From: UBA685 sp049889495
GTDB taxonomy: Bacteria > Pseudomonadota > Alphaproteobacteria > Puniceispirillales > Puniceispirillaceae
Direction: 5' to 3'
Assembly: GCA_049889495.1 (NCBI GenBank)
Contig: JBMHDH010000110.1
Span: forward strand, 1-39,349
DNA: 39,349 bases
A program made the position numbers and the translations under genes. Positions within the stretch are counted from its first letter, which is position 1; every line of letters starts with the position of its first letter. The notes beneath the pieces were generated by a model, which had not been told where the DNA came from, did not search any database, and saw nothing but the letters and a program-made list of their open reading frames with translations. Of this stretch, positions 24,882 to 34,280 are shown piece by piece.

Positions 24882-25472
24882 ATGGAAACACCACTTGATC
24901 AGCTTATTAAACGATTGTCACGCTTACCAGGTCTAGGGCCGCGCTCTGCCAGACGTGCCGCGCTTCATTTGCTGAAAAATAAGCAAACCATGATGATCCC
25001 TTTGGCCGAAGAAATGGCACATGTCGCAAGCACCGTGCGCGATTGTGTAACCTGCGGGAATTTGGATATCACAGATCATTGTCATATTTGTCTTGATCAC
25101 AAAAGAGATGAAAGCCGTATTTGTGTTCTAGAAGATGTGGCTGATTTATGGGCGATGGAACGCGCTGGTGTGTTTTCAGGTCGTTATCATGTGCTAGGCG
25201 GCACCTTATCAGCACTTGAAGGGCGCACCCCATCTGATCTGGGAATTGAAAGGCTGCTTGCCCGTGTAAGTGACAGCGCGATCACAGAGGTTATTTTGGC
25301 CACATCTGCCACAGTGGATGGCCAAACAACCGCCCATTATATCGCAGAACGGCTCGCACCATTATCTGTTACCATCACAAGATTGGCGCATGGCCTGCCT
25401 GTCGGCGGCGAGTTAAATTTCCTAGATGAAGGCACATTGGCACAGGCGATGCGTGCCAGATCAAAGCTCTAA
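24882..25472 (+). CDS. recR: Recombination protein RecR
   Basis: Loads with RecO/RecF at gaps during recombinational DNA repair. In order: an N-terminal helix-hairpin-helix (LSRLPGLGPRSARRAALHLL, residues about 11-30), a zinc finger with Cys near 57, 60, 69 and 72 (CVTCGNLDITDHCHIC), and a Toprim domain (ICVLEDVADLWAMERAGVFSG onward). Length of 196 aa is normal. Its stop codon overlaps the convergent rmuC end by four bases. Confidence 0.96.
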   Translation: METPLDQLIKRLSRLPGLGPRSARRAALHLLKNKQTMMIPLAEEMAHVASTVRDCVTCGNLDITDHCHICLDHKRDESRICVLEDVADLWAMERAGVFSGRYHVLGGTLSALEGRTPSDLGIERLLARVSDSAITEVILATSATVDGQTTAHYIAERLAPLSVTITRLAHGLPVGGELNFLDEGTLAQAMRARSKL

Positions 25473-26602
25473 GACGAGAGAGGCAAGCTGGTATCAATAG
25501 GCTTATCAGACGCATCTTCGATAACGTCAAATTCTCCGATTTTTTCACCACGCCTTGTGATTTTACCTGTTGAGGTACGAATATCATCAATGTCTTTTTG
25601 CGCTTGGCCGAAATGTTTGCCAAGCGATTCCACCCGCTTATCAAGACGCGCGACATCTTCGATTAATTTTATGATCTCTGCTTGAATCAAAGCGGTTTGC
25701 TCTCTCATTCTGGCATCACGCAAAATAGCCCGCACAGTATTCAAGGTTGCCATCATGGTGGTTGGTGAGACAATCCAAACACGTGCGCGATAGCTATCTT
25801 CGATGATCGCTGGCATGTGGGCATGAAGTTCGGCATAAACCGCTTCAGATGGCAAAAACAAACAAGCGGATTCGGCTGTTTCACCAGCCAGAATATATTT
25901 ATCAGCGATATCCTTCACATGGCCTTTAACCGCAACACCAAGCGCTTTGCGCGCGACAGTTTTTTCGGCATCATTCGTGGCATCTTGCAAGGCATGCCAC
26001 GCCTCTAGTGGAAATTTTGCATCAATCACAATATCACCAGGTGGGTTTGGCAATTTCAAAACACAATCAGCTCTTTTCCCATTCGAAAGCTGATGCTGAA
26101 AATCATAGGCATTTGGCGGCAATACCGTGCGCACCAAATTTTCCAATTGCACTTCGCCAAAGGCCCCCCGTTCAGTCTTATTTGACAGAATATTCTGAAG
26201 GGAGGTGACTTGCGAGGTCAAGGTGGTGATCTGTTGATTGGCATTATCAATCACAGCCAATCTTTCAGCCAAAGATTTCAAATTATCATGTGTTGATTGC
26301 GTTTGCTGTGCCAAATTTTGGGTCATTCGTTCTGAAAGATGGCCCAAAGATTGCTCAAGCCGTTTTGACAATAACATATCTTGTTCACGCAACTGTTTTG
26401 CCATCTCTGCTTGCGAGGTTGCTGTTTGCTGGGCCAATAATTCCAATTGCGCTTTCAAGCTCACAACACCTTCTGCAAGATGATCTGGGGCGTGCGTATC
26501 TGCAAGGGGTGCTGCCCTGCCGCCTGCCCATTTTTGGCCAGCCCAAAAGACCCCAATTGCCAGAGGAATAAAAACAAGAAATAGAAGGATAGAATCAGAC
26601 AT
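25469..26602 (-). CDS. rmuC: DNA recombination protein RmuC homologue
   Basis: RmuC-family protein, linked in E. coli to suppression of inversions at short repeats and predicted to have a nuclease-like fold. An N-terminal membrane helix (ILLFLVFIPLAIGVFWAG) is followed by a long coiled coil (about 45-145). The conserved core begins at SNKTERGAFGEVQLENLV; PPGDIVIDAKFPLEAW and CLFLPSEAVYAELH follow, with VWIVSPTTMMATLNTVRAIL near residue 280. Length of 377 aa is typical. It is divergent from def. Confidence 0.92.
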   Translation of the reverse strand: MSDSILLFLVFIPLAIGVFWAGQKWAGGRAAPLADTHAPDHLAEGVVSLKAQLELLAQQTATSQAEMAKQLREQDMLLSKRLEQSLGHLSERMTQNLAQQTQSTHDNLKSLAERLAVIDNANQQITTLTSQVTSLQNILSNKTERGAFGEVQLENLVRTVLPPNAYDFQHQLSNGKRADCVLKLPNPPGDIVIDAKFPLEAWHALQDATNDAEKTVARKALGVAVKGHVKDIADKYILAGETAESACLFLPSEAVYAELHAHMPAIIEDSYRARVWIVSPTTMMATLNTVRAILRDARMREQTALIQAEIIKLIEDVARLDKRVESLGKHFGQAQKDIDDIRTSTGKITRRGEKIGEFDVIEDASDKPIDTSLPLSS

Positions 26603-26640
26603 GCCCCATCATAGACTTGTTTTACCAAATTGATCAATTC

Positions 26641-26670
26641 TTGACGCAGACAAAGCCATAAGGGTACAAA
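26641..26670 (+). promoter_or_regulatory. Candidate promoter of the def-fmt-truA operon
   Basis: TTGACG (26641-26646) and TACAAA (26665-26670) lie 18 bp apart in the 141-bp divergent gap before def. Judged by eye; other AT-rich hexamers follow. Confidence 0.4.
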
Positions 26671-26743
26671 TCCCCATAGAATTAAGCTGATATATTGGGT
26701 TTATCTGTTTGAAGATTGCCGCAACCTGAAAAGGGGTTTTGTT

Positions 26744-27247
26744 ATGGCGTTATTGCCAATTATTCATGTGCCAGATGATGTGCTTCGTAAAACCGCAAAG
26801 CCTGTGACAGAGATCACGCCTGCGATACGGCAATTGTTAGATGATATGGCAGACACCATGTATGACGCCCCTGGCATTGGCTTGGCAGCCAATCAAATCG
26901 GCTCGCTTGACAGGCTGATTGTAATGGATTGCGGATCTGATGATGCGCCAGAATTATGGCAGATGATCAACCCTGAAATCATCTGGCGGTCTGATGAAGA
27001 CTCAACACTTGAAGAGGGGTGCTTATCAATCCCAGGTGAAAATGCCGTTATCACACGCCCTGCGATGGTGCGCGCGCGTTATTTGGATATTGATGGCACT
27101 GAAAAAGAAATGGAAGCCGATGGCTTACTTGCCGCCTGTATTCAACATGAAATTGATCATCTTGATGGGGTGTTATTCATTGACCATTTGTCACGATTGA
27201 AAAAATCAATGATCATGAAACGTGTTTTAAAGTCAGCTAGAAAATAG
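26744..27247 (+). CDS. def: Peptide deformylase
   Basis: Metalloenzyme removing the N-formyl group from nascent proteins. All three motifs are intact: GIGLAANQIG at residues 44-53, EEGCLSIPGE near 89-98 with the metal-binding Cys, and QHEIDHLDG with His135, Glu136 and His139. Length of 167 aa is standard. AAAAGG precedes the ATG. First gene of def-fmt-truA; the next start is 13 bases beyond its stop. Confidence 0.97.
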   Translation: MALLPIIHVPDDVLRKTAKPVTEITPAIRQLLDDMADTMYDAPGIGLAANQIGSLDRLIVMDCGSDDAPELWQMINPEIIWRSDEDSTLEEGCLSIPGENAVITRPAMVRARYLDIDGTEKEMEADGLLAACIQHEIDHLDGVLFIDHLSRLKKSMIMKRVLKSARK

Positions 27248-27260
27248 ATAAGAGGCTGTC

Positions 27261-28223
27261 ATGGGCAAGCCAACGGCGTTGAAAATACTATTTATGGGAA
27301 GCCCCGATTTTGCGTGCCCCACGCTAAAGGCCTTACATAAGGCGCATCATATTTGTCATGTCTATACGCAGCCGCCACGCGCCTCTGGCAGGGGGATGGC
27401 AGAACGCAAAACGCCGATTGCCACTTTGGCAGATGACTTAAGCATTCCTGTCAGCTGGCCAACCAGCTTGAAAGATCAGGATACACAAGCGCATTTAAAA
27501 AGCTTTGATGCAGATTTATTTGTGGTGGTTGCTTATGGGTTGTTATTGCCAAAAGCGATATTGGATATCCCGCGCCTTGGTTGTATCAATGGTCATGCTT
27601 CCTTATTGCCACGCTGGCGTGGTGCCGCCCCGATTCAGCGGGCCATTGAAGCAGGTGATGCCGAGACAGGTACTTGTGCGATGATGATGGAAGAAGGACT
27701 TGATACAGGTCCTGTTATCCATCAGATAAAGACACCGATTGATCCAGATGAAACAGCGCAAAGTCTGCATGACAGGCTCGCCGATATCACAGCTGATTGT
27801 TTATCAGAAGCCATCACGTTAATTGCTGAAGATCGCGCTAGGGCAGTGCCACAAGCAACAGAAGGTGTGACTTATGCAAAGAAGATTTCCAAACAAGATG
27901 GCGCCCTTGATCTAAGCTGTGAAGCAGCGGCTTTAAAACAACAGATTCAAGCCTTCTTTCCCTTTCCAGGGGGGTATATTGATGGCATATCTGGCAAACG
28001 TTTGAAATGTCTTCGCGCTGATATCAGTGACCGCACACATCATACATCATCAGGCCATTATCTTGGCCAAGATGATAAAGGGCGGCTTTTGCTTGCCTGT
28101 GGCAACGGATCTGTTTTGGCCTTATCAGATATTCAGCCAGCTGGTAAAAAACCAATGAAAGCATCTGATTTTGCAAATGGCAGACAGCTTCGTGAAGATC
28201 AGCCTTTTCAGGATCACATCTAA
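27261..28223 (+). CDS. fmt: Methionyl-tRNA formyltransferase
   Basis: Formylates initiator Met-tRNA, the step later reversed by Def. The N-terminal ILFMGSPDFACPTLKAL strand-helix and the 10-formyl-THF site HASLLPRWRGAAPIQRAI from about residue 112 are diagnostic, with catalytic Asp in EEGLDTGPV near 150. A C-terminal OB-like tRNA-binding domain starts around 205. Length of 320 aa is normal. The stop overlaps the truA start as TAATG. Confidence 0.97.
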   Translation: MGKPTALKILFMGSPDFACPTLKALHKAHHICHVYTQPPRASGRGMAERKTPIATLADDLSIPVSWPTSLKDQDTQAHLKSFDADLFVVVAYGLLLPKAILDIPRLGCINGHASLLPRWRGAAPIQRAIEAGDAETGTCAMMMEEGLDTGPVIHQIKTPIDPDETAQSLHDRLADITADCLSEAITLIAEDRARAVPQATEGVTYAKKISKQDGALDLSCEAAALKQQIQAFFPFPGGYIDGISGKRLKCLRADISDRTHHTSSGHYLGQDDKGRLLLACGNGSVLALSDIQPAGKKPMKASDFANGRQLREDQPFQDHI

Positions 28224-28978
28224 TGCGCCGTTTTTTCATTACCATCGAATATGACGGCACAGATCTTGTGGGATGGCAAAGACAAGATAATGGGCCATCT
28301 GTTCAAGCCTTCATCGAAGACGCAGCCAAAGCTTTAACAGGCCAGCCTATTTTGGTGCAAGGATCTGGGCGAACAGATTCAGGTGTACATGCCATGGGCC
28401 AAGTTGCCCATCTTGATATGCCAGATAAATTTGACAGCCGCTCTGTTGCCCTTGGTCTGAATGCTAAATTGCAATCAAAGCAGGTGAAAATCATCAAAGC
28501 AGAAGAAGTCAAACAAGACGCTCATGCCCGTTTTTCAGCCCTTCGCAGACATTATATCTATCGTATCTTAAACAAACCGATTGGCTCTAGCTTACATCGT
28601 GATTTTGTCTGGCATGTGCGATATCATCTAGATATCGACACCATGCAAGAAGGGGCCAATCATCTAATTGGCACGCATGATTTCACATCCTTTCGGGCAA
28701 CCGCCTGTCAGGCGGCATCGCCTGTGCGCTCACTTGATGTGTTAACCATCAAAAAACAGGAAGATGAAATTCACATTCATGCCTCTGCCTTGTCATTTTT
28801 ACATCATCAAATTCGAAATATCACAGGCACATTGGTACAAGTTGGGCGCGGCAAATGGCATCCAGATGATGTCAAGACAGCTCTGCAAGCTTGTGATCGT
28901 TCCGCCGCAGGTCCCAAAGCACCAGCGCACGGCTTATATTTTAGGCATGTTGATTTTCCAGATGATTGTTATCTGTAA
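28223..28978 (+). CDS. truA: tRNA pseudouridine(38-40) synthase
   Basis: Isomerises uridines 38-40 in the anticodon stem of many tRNAs. The catalytic Asp52 is in GSGRTDSGVHAMGQVAH. EYDGTDLVGWQRQ near the start, RFSALRRHYIYRI near residue 108, HDFTSFRA near 156 and FLHHQIRNITGTLV near 194 are family motifs. Length of 251 aa is normal. Translation is coupled to fmt. It ends 11 bp from the convergent gene at 28990. Confidence 0.96.
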   Translation: MRRFFITIEYDGTDLVGWQRQDNGPSVQAFIEDAAKALTGQPILVQGSGRTDSGVHAMGQVAHLDMPDKFDSRSVALGLNAKLQSKQVKIIKAEEVKQDAHARFSALRRHYIYRILNKPIGSSLHRDFVWHVRYHLDIDTMQEGANHLIGTHDFTSFRATACQAASPVRSLDVLTIKKQEDEIHIHASALSFLHHQIRNITGTLVQVGRGKWHPDDVKTALQACDRSAAGPKAPAHGLYFRHVDFPDDCYL

Positions 28979-28989
28979 CTAGGCGGCCG

Positions 28990-29541
28990 CTAGGAAATTG
29001 GCCCCATAACACCTGTGGCAAAATTCACAGCTGAATCAAGAAAGATTCGCGCCATGATAAAGCCAACAGCCAACCCACCTGAAATGCCCATCACTTGTTT
29101 GGCAAGCTTCCAAATCCGAAAGATCATCCATATCACGATGGGAATGACCAAGAAATGAAGCCCTGCGCCAGGTGCCACCAATACAATCACGGCGATGCCG
29201 CCAAATAAAATCGCCTGAAGCGCATTCAGCCACTGATAGGGGATAATGAATTCTAAAAACACATCTGCTTTACCAATGCGTGTCATCCAAAAATGAACAA
29301 GCCAAATATAGGCCAATGTCGAAATTAATGAGATCAATGACAGACGTAAGAACACATCCAAACCAAAGACAGATGACGCAAAGCTGGTGGATAAGAGATG
29401 CAAAATAAATGCGCCCCACACAGACTGCCAAAACGCAGATGGTGAGATCTCAAATAACGCTTTGACTGTGCCACGCCCCATTGCCAGACGCCAAGCCGCA
29501 GCAATATTTTTGAATAAGCTGGTAGGAGATAGATTTAACAT
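28990..29541 (-). CDS. Small polytopic membrane protein, function unknown (Yip1-like in outline)
   Basis: A 183-residue protein with about five hydrophobic segments: AFWQSVWGAFILHLL, VFLRLSLISLISTLAYIWLV, ILFGGIAVIVLVAP, LHFLVIPIVIWMIFRIW and a weaker C-terminal one. The layout is like small Yip1-domain bacterial proteins, but I see no decisive motif. The start overlaps the end of dapE by seven bases, so it is the last member of the rpmH-to-dapE run. Equivalent small membrane genes occur between dapE and truA in other alphaproteobacteria. Function unknown. Confidence 0.72.
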   Translation of the reverse strand: MLNLSPTSLFKNIAAAWRLAMGRGTVKALFEISPSAFWQSVWGAFILHLLSTSFASSVFGLDVFLRLSLISLISTLAYIWLVHFWMTRIGKADVFLEFIIPYQWLNALQAILFGGIAVIVLVAPGAGLHFLVIPIVIWMIFRIWKLAKQVMGISGGLAVGFIMARIFLDSAVNFATGVMGPIS

Positions 29542-30701
29542 TCGCTCACAAAGCTTTCATCCAAAAATGATTCATAAATTGCAGCAAGCTGATCAATATC
29601 TGATACCGCCACATGTTCATTGACCTGATGCATGGTCTGCCCCACCAGACCAAATTCTGCCACAGGGCATAAATGACAGATAAAGCGCGCATCCGACGTG
29701 CCACCTGATGTCGAAAGCACAGCGTTTCGGCCTGTTACTTTCGCAATCGCATTTTGCAACCGATCCGTATAGCTGTTCTGTTCTGTCACAAAGGGATGCG
29801 CATTACATAAATAGTCAATCTGATAACGCACGCTATGGGCATCTGCCATTCGGGTGAAATGTTCATTTAACCAGCCCATCAAGCTATCTTGGCTATGTTC
29901 GGTATTAAAGCGAATATTAAATTGCCCAAAAGCTTTATTGGCAATCACATTGCCTGCAGCATCTGGCACTTGAAGATCCACAATCTCAGCCCGAGAAGGG
30001 TCAAAATAATCATTTCCTCCATCTAAATCAGCTGAATTTACGGGGGCCAACATCGCCATCAAAGCTGGCACGGGGTTATTGGCCAAATGCGGATAGGCAA
30101 CATGACCTTGTGTGCCTGTGACCCATAATTTGCCTGTCAAAGACCCGCGCCTGCCATTTTTAATGACCTCTCCCATTTGGGTTGGGTTGGTCGGCTCTCC
30201 GACAATACAAAAATCAGGGTGAATTGCTTGTTCCTTTAGCCAATCAACCATTTTGACAGTGCCGTTTTTGGCAACGCCTTCTTCATCACCTGTGATGATC
30301 AGGCTGATGGTGCCAGATGATTTACCAGCATCATCTCGTGCTTTTACCGCCGCGATAAAGCTAGCGATCCCGCCCTTCATATCGGCGGTGCCTCTGCCAT
30401 ACAGATTGCCATCTGTGATAACGCCCTCAAAGGGGCCATGCGACCATGCGGCCTCATCACCAACAGGCACCACATCTGTATGCCCCGCAAAGCTGATATG
30501 CGGCCCATCTGATTTGCGAATGGCAAATAGATTATCAATCGCCTCTTGCCCATCACCAAAAGGCAAGCGCGTGGTCTGAAACCCCATGGCAGTAAGCTCT
30601 TTTTCAAGCAAGGTCAGCGCACCACCTTCGGCAGGTGTCACAGACGGGCATTGCACCAGCCTTGCTGTTAAATCGCATGCATATGAGATATCGGATGCCA
30701 T
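29535..30701 (-). CDS. dapE: Succinyl-diaminopimelate desuccinylase
   Basis: Di-zinc hydrolase giving LL-diaminopimelate for lysine and peptidoglycan synthesis. M20 motifs: FAGHTDVVPVGD near residues 71-82 (metal His and Asp), GRGTADMKGG near 108, and the catalytic TGDEEG near 140. A dimerisation domain occupies the middle, and TSGGTSDARF precedes the last metal ligand region (GLVGQTMHQVNEH). The start is ATG 30701 rather than the adjacent GTG 30704, because AGGA is then 5 bases away. It lies after dapD in the same direction. Confidence 0.95.
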   Translation of the reverse strand: MASDISYACDLTARLVQCPSVTPAEGGALTLLEKELTAMGFQTTRLPFGDGQEAIDNLFAIRKSDGPHISFAGHTDVVPVGDEAAWSHGPFEGVITDGNLYGRGTADMKGGIASFIAAVKARDDAGKSSGTISLIITGDEEGVAKNGTVKMVDWLKEQAIHPDFCIVGEPTNPTQMGEVIKNGRRGSLTGKLWVTGTQGHVAYPHLANNPVPALMAMLAPVNSADLDGGNDYFDPSRAEIVDLQVPDAAGNVIANKAFGQFNIRFNTEHSQDSLMGWLNEHFTRMADAHSVRYQIDYLCNAHPFVTEQNSYTDRLQNAIAKVTGRNAVLSTSGGTSDARFICHLCPVAEFGLVGQTMHQVNEHVAVSDIDQLAAIYESFLDESFVSEC

Positions 30702-30778
30702 CACTTTCCTATCCTATATCATCACGCATCATACCCTAGCTGATTATGCCCTAGCATGATGAGATCTGTTTGATGTAA

Positions 30779-31639
30779 TTAATCGCGCAACAAATCATTC
30801 ACAGATGTTTTGGCGCGTGTGCGTTCATCAACTTGCTTGATAATCACCGCACAAGATAATGAGGGACCAGGGGTGCCATCTGCCAAAGGCTTGCCTGGCA
30901 AAGTGCCTGGCACAACCACAGAATAAGCAGGAACGCGGCCCATATGAATTTCGCCAGTGACACGATTTACGATTTTCGTAGATGCCCCAATGAATACACC
31001 CATTGATAAAACAGCGCCTTCTTCAACCACAACACCTTCGACCACTTCAGAGCGCGCCCCGATGAAACAATTATCTTCGATCACCACAGGGCCAGCTTGC
31101 AAAGGTTCAAGAACACCCCCAATGCCAGCGCCGCCTGATAAATGCACATTTTTACCGATTTGCGCACATGAACCAACAGTGGCCCATGTATCAACCATTG
31201 TGCCTTCATCAACAAAAGCACCCAAATTCACAAAGCTAGGCATTAACACAACCGACGGTGCGATATGCGCTGAATGGCGGACGATTGACCCTGGCACTGC
31301 TCTGAAACCAGCGTCACGGAACCGCGCCGCATCCCAGCCAGAAAATTTCGATGGCACCTTGTCCCACCAGACAGAAGGGCCAGCATCTGGATGACCAGCC
31401 CCGCCATCCATAATCTGCATATCATTCAAACGGAATGACAAAAGCACCGCTTTTTTCAGCCATTGATTTACTTTCCACTGGTGATTGCCAGTTGGTTCAG
31501 CGACACGCGCTGTGCCATTATCAAGCATAGCCAAGGCATGATTCACCCCATCACGCACGTCGCCTGTTGTTTCAGCATTGATTGAATCGCGATCGTCAAA
31601 GGCGGCATCAATCAGTGTTTCAAGAGCTGTCATTTCCAT
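30779..31639 (-). CDS. dapD: 2,3,4,5-tetrahydropyridine-2,6-dicarboxylate N-succinyltransferase
   Basis: Succinyl-CoA-dependent step of the lysine/diaminopimelate pathway, directly before dapE in pathway and gene order. A helical N-terminal domain leads into a left-handed beta-helix of hexapeptide repeats; typical stretches are VLMPSFVNLGAFVDEGTMVD and GSCAQIGKNVHLSGGAGIGG, then CFIGARSEVVEGV. Length of 286 aa is slightly above the usual 274-284; an internal ATG two codons later (31633) may be the real start. Confidence 0.95.
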   Translation of the reverse strand: MEMTALETLIDAAFDDRDSINAETTGDVRDGVNHALAMLDNGTARVAEPTGNHQWKVNQWLKKAVLLSFRLNDMQIMDGGAGHPDAGPSVWWDKVPSKFSGWDAARFRDAGFRAVPGSIVRHSAHIAPSVVLMPSFVNLGAFVDEGTMVDTWATVGSCAQIGKNVHLSGGAGIGGVLEPLQAGPVVIEDNCFIGARSEVVEGVVVEEGAVLSMGVFIGASTKIVNRVTGEIHMGRVPAYSVVVPGTLPGKPLADGTPGPSLSCAVIIKQVDERTRAKTSVNDLLRD

Positions 31640-31733
31640 CTTTTTTGCTATCCTTACCCGTCTAGGTGTTTGGCCTAACCCTTATGAGACTAAGACCCGT
31701 TATGTCTGACTTGATTATTATCGTGCCAGCCAC

Positions 31734-32423
31734 TTATCGTTCAAGTATTTCTTTCAAGCAGGCTTTGATATCACTTGCTTTAAAATGCACATAATCAGCT
31801 TGCGAACCTTCTTTTGCCCAATCATGATCATGTTCGATCCAAATGGTGCCCATTCCCACTTTTGCCGCTGGTTCAAGATTCACTGCCATATCTTCGATCA
31901 TCACAGCCTGTTCAGGGACAATGCCAGATTGCGCTAGAAACAGCTGATAAGGGCGCATGGCTGGTTTTGGTTCATGCTCTGCTGCCACAATATCAAAGAT
32001 AAAATCGAAATGATGACGCACCCCAAATGCCCCTAGAATATTATCAGCATGGGCAACTGTGCCATTTGTGAAAATATGTTTTTTGCCAGGCAAAGCGGCA
32101 AGCAAGGAATCTAGTTCTAAATCAGGGCTGACATCGCTGAGGTCAATATCATGGACAAATGATAAAAACCCATCTGATTCCATACCATATTCAGTCATCA
32201 AGCCGCGCATGGTGGTGCCATATTCACGAAACAACCTTGTCTTTAACGCGGCCGCCTCTGCTTCCGGCAAATCCATCTTGACCATAATAAATTCGGTCAT
32301 CTTTGCGGCAACACGCGCAAATAAATTTGATTTGGCAGGATAAATCGTATTGTCCAGATCAAACACCCAATCTGTGATGCCTGTCTTTGGCAAATCGGAT
32401 AGAGACTTAATAGATAAGGTCAT
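31734..32423 (-). CDS. HAD-family pyrimidine 5'-nucleotidase
   Basis: HAD superfamily phosphatase resembling the yeast SDT1/PHM8 group found between argB and dapD in alphaproteobacteria. Motif I WVFDLDNTIYP (residues about 19-29) holds the nucleophile and acid/base Asp pair, motif II is HIFTNGTVAHA near 116, and motif IV is VMIEDMAVNLEPA near 173. A helical cap lies between motifs I and II. Substrate is inferred from the family (pyrimidine nucleoside monophosphates). Length is 229 aa. Confidence 0.88.
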   Translation of the reverse strand: MTLSIKSLSDLPKTGITDWVFDLDNTIYPAKSNLFARVAAKMTEFIMVKMDLPEAEAAALKTRLFREYGTTMRGLMTEYGMESDGFLSFVHDIDLSDVSPDLELDSLLAALPGKKHIFTNGTVAHADNILGAFGVRHHFDFIFDIVAAEHEPKPAMRPYQLFLAQSGIVPEQAVMIEDMAVNLEPAAKVGMGTIWIEHDHDWAKEGSQADYVHFKASDIKACLKEILER

Positions 32424-32580
32424 GATAATACTACACTTTACGTTATGGCTTTTTCAACAATGCCAGCAGACGCGCCTTTCAGAAGCAAAAACAAGCTGGA
32501 TTAACTATGAATGATTTAGTGTGCGTATCATCTGTGAGCAATCCCCCAAGATGCGCAAAAAATTCCAAAATTACGCTTGC

Positions 32581-33456
32581 TTAATCATCTTTGGCAATCA
32601 TTGTACCGATGCCATGTTCTGTGAATAATTCCACCAACACCGCATGCGGCGTACGCCCATCAAGGATTACGGCCGCTTCTGCGCCATCTTCGACAGCTTT
32701 GATACAGGTTTCCACTTTGGGGATCATGCCACCCGTCACAGTGCCATCCTCGATTAAGGCTCTGGCTTGTTGCAAATTCACCTTGGCAATCAAATTGCCA
32801 TCCTTATCAAGAATACCAGGCACATCAGACAGCATCATCAAGCGTGTGGCTTCAATCGCGCCAGCCACCGCACCAGCGGCCGTATCTGCGTTAATGTTAT
32901 AGGTCATGCCATCTTCGCCAAGACCTGTTGGGGCCACCACAGGCATCATATTATGCGCCATCAAAGCCATGATAACCGCATTATCCACCTTGGCAGGTTC
33001 ACCCACAAAACCAAGCGCGCCATCATTTACTTTGCGTGCGGATAATAAATTGCCATCTTTGCCAGAAATACCAACCGCACTGCCGCCAGCTTTGGCAATC
33101 GCCGCCACAAGAGCCTTGTTAATGCCACCAGCCAACACCATTTCAACAACGGATATTGACGCTTCATCTGTGACACGAAGGCCATCAACAAAATTGGATT
33201 CAATCTGCAAACGTTCTAGCATCGCGCCAATTTGTGGGCCGCCCCCATGAACAATCACAGGGTTTGTGCCGACCTGACGCAGCAAAACCATATCAGCGGC
33301 AAACCGATCAACATAGGCTTGTTCACCCATGGCATGGCCGCCAAATTTTACCACAATTGCCTTGCCAGCATAGCGCCGCATATAAGGCAGGGCTTCAACC
33401 AACAGCCCCGCTTTTTCAAGCCATTTTGAAGATGTCACATCTTTGTCTTCAGCCAT
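32581..33456 (-). CDS. argB: Acetylglutamate kinase
   Basis: Phosphorylates N-acetylglutamate in arginine synthesis. Amino acid kinase fold: VVKFGGHAMGE near residues 36-46, the phosphate loop VIVHGGGPQIGAML near 68-81, the substrate Arg in VDGLRVTDE near 93, and the ATP-binding NADTAAGAVAGAI region near 193. An unusually good AGGAGGG lies just before the start. Length of 291 aa is normal. It lies in the minus-strand run between engB and the HAD phosphatase. A 157-bp gap without recognisable structure follows it. Confidence 0.95.
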   Translation of the reverse strand: MAEDKDVTSSKWLEKAGLLVEALPYMRRYAGKAIVVKFGGHAMGEQAYVDRFAADMVLLRQVGTNPVIVHGGGPQIGAMLERLQIESNFVDGLRVTDEASISVVEMVLAGGINKALVAAIAKAGGSAVGISGKDGNLLSARKVNDGALGFVGEPAKVDNAVIMALMAHNMMPVVAPTGLGEDGMTYNINADTAAGAVAGAIEATRLMMLSDVPGILDKDGNLIAKVNLQQARALIEDGTVTGGMIPKVETCIKAVEDGAEAAVILDGRTPHAVLVELFTEHGIGTMIAKDD

Positions 33457-33541
33457 GATGCCCTCCTGCGGCTAATCTTGTGGCTTTGTTATCTTCACTC
33501 TATCAGCTTCGCGCTCGTTATGGCGCATAAAATAACTGATG

Positions 33542-34252
33542 TTAAGCGCGGTAATCTTGCTTTGGCTCTGCCAAGCGTGCCAGATGTGCCCGCAATTCCG
33601 CAACGCCGCGCCCTTCTTGCGAAGATGTGATAAATATATGGGGAAAAGCTGCCACATGTTTTTTGGTTTCTGCTTGGGTTTGGCCATAGATTTTAGCCAA
33701 TTGCGTTGGCTTTAACTTATCTGCTTTTGTTAATACAACGGCCCAAGATACCGCAGCATCATCAAGCAAATCCATAATCAGCCTGTCACCCTTGCCAATG
33801 CCACGTCGTGAATCAATCAGCAACATCACACGCTGTAAGGTTTGACGCCCTGATAAAAATTTGCGTGTTAATTTTGACCACGCTTCAATATCTGTTTTGG
33901 GTGCCGAAGCATAACCATAGCCAGGCAAATCCACTAAATTCAGACGGTTGGCCAAATTAAAAAAGATCAACTGGCGCGTACGCCCTGGCGTCTGAGATGT
34001 TCTGGCAAGGGTCTTGCGACCTGTCAGCGCATTTACCAAAGATGACTTTCCAACATTGGAACGCCCCGCAAATGCCACCTCAGCACGTTCCATAGGCGCC
34101 AAATTGGTCATGGAATTTGACGCTGCGATAAAGCCGCATTCTCCTGCGAATAACAGCCGACCTGCTTCGATATCCGCCTCACTTAGCGAATCAATATCTG
34201 GCTGTTCTGCCATGTCATTATCCATTACACTTTTACCATTTCGGGTGCCCAT
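33542..34252 (-). CDS. engB: Ribosome biogenesis GTPase EngB (YihA/YsxC)
   Basis: GTPase needed for assembly of the large ribosomal subunit. G1 FAGRSNVGKSSLVNAL is at residues 61-76, a TSQTPGRTRQLIFF switch I near 85, G3 VDLPGYGYA near 113, and G4 LTKADKL near 169. Relative to compact family members there is an acidic N-terminal extension of about 30 residues, and several ATGs (codons 1, 10 and 14) leave the start unclear. It directly follows yidC, with a stem-loop between them. Confidence 0.93.
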   Translation of the reverse strand: MGTRNGKSVMDNDMAEQPDIDSLSEADIEAGRLLFAGECGFIAASNSMTNLAPMERAEVAFAGRSNVGKSSLVNALTGRKTLARTSQTPGRTRQLIFFNLANRLNLVDLPGYGYASAPKTDIEAWSKLTRKFLSGRQTLQRVMLLIDSRRGIGKGDRLIMDLLDDAAVSWAVVLTKADKLKPTQLAKIYGQTQAETKKHVAAFPHIFITSSQEGRGVAELRAHLARLAEPKQDYRA

Positions 34253-34258
34253 TTAGGG

Positions 34259-34280
34259 GCAAGGCGCTGTTACGCCTTGC
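34259..34280 (-). other. 8-bp stem-loop over the yidC stop codon
   Basis: GCAAGGCG (34259-34266) and CGCCTTGC (34273-34280) are perfectly complementary around a 6-nt loop. In the minus-strand mRNA the loop contains the yidC stop codon (TAA), and the hairpin ends 6 bases before the first engB ATG. No T-run follows, so it looks like an mRNA stability or translation-modulating structure more than a terminator. Confidence 0.6.

Noticed and set aside
28979..28994. GC-rich near-palindrome (CTAG-G-CGGCCG-CTAG) between truA and the membrane-protein gene
   Set aside because: It is very short, overlaps a stop codon, and has no T-run, so it is not a convincing terminator or site.
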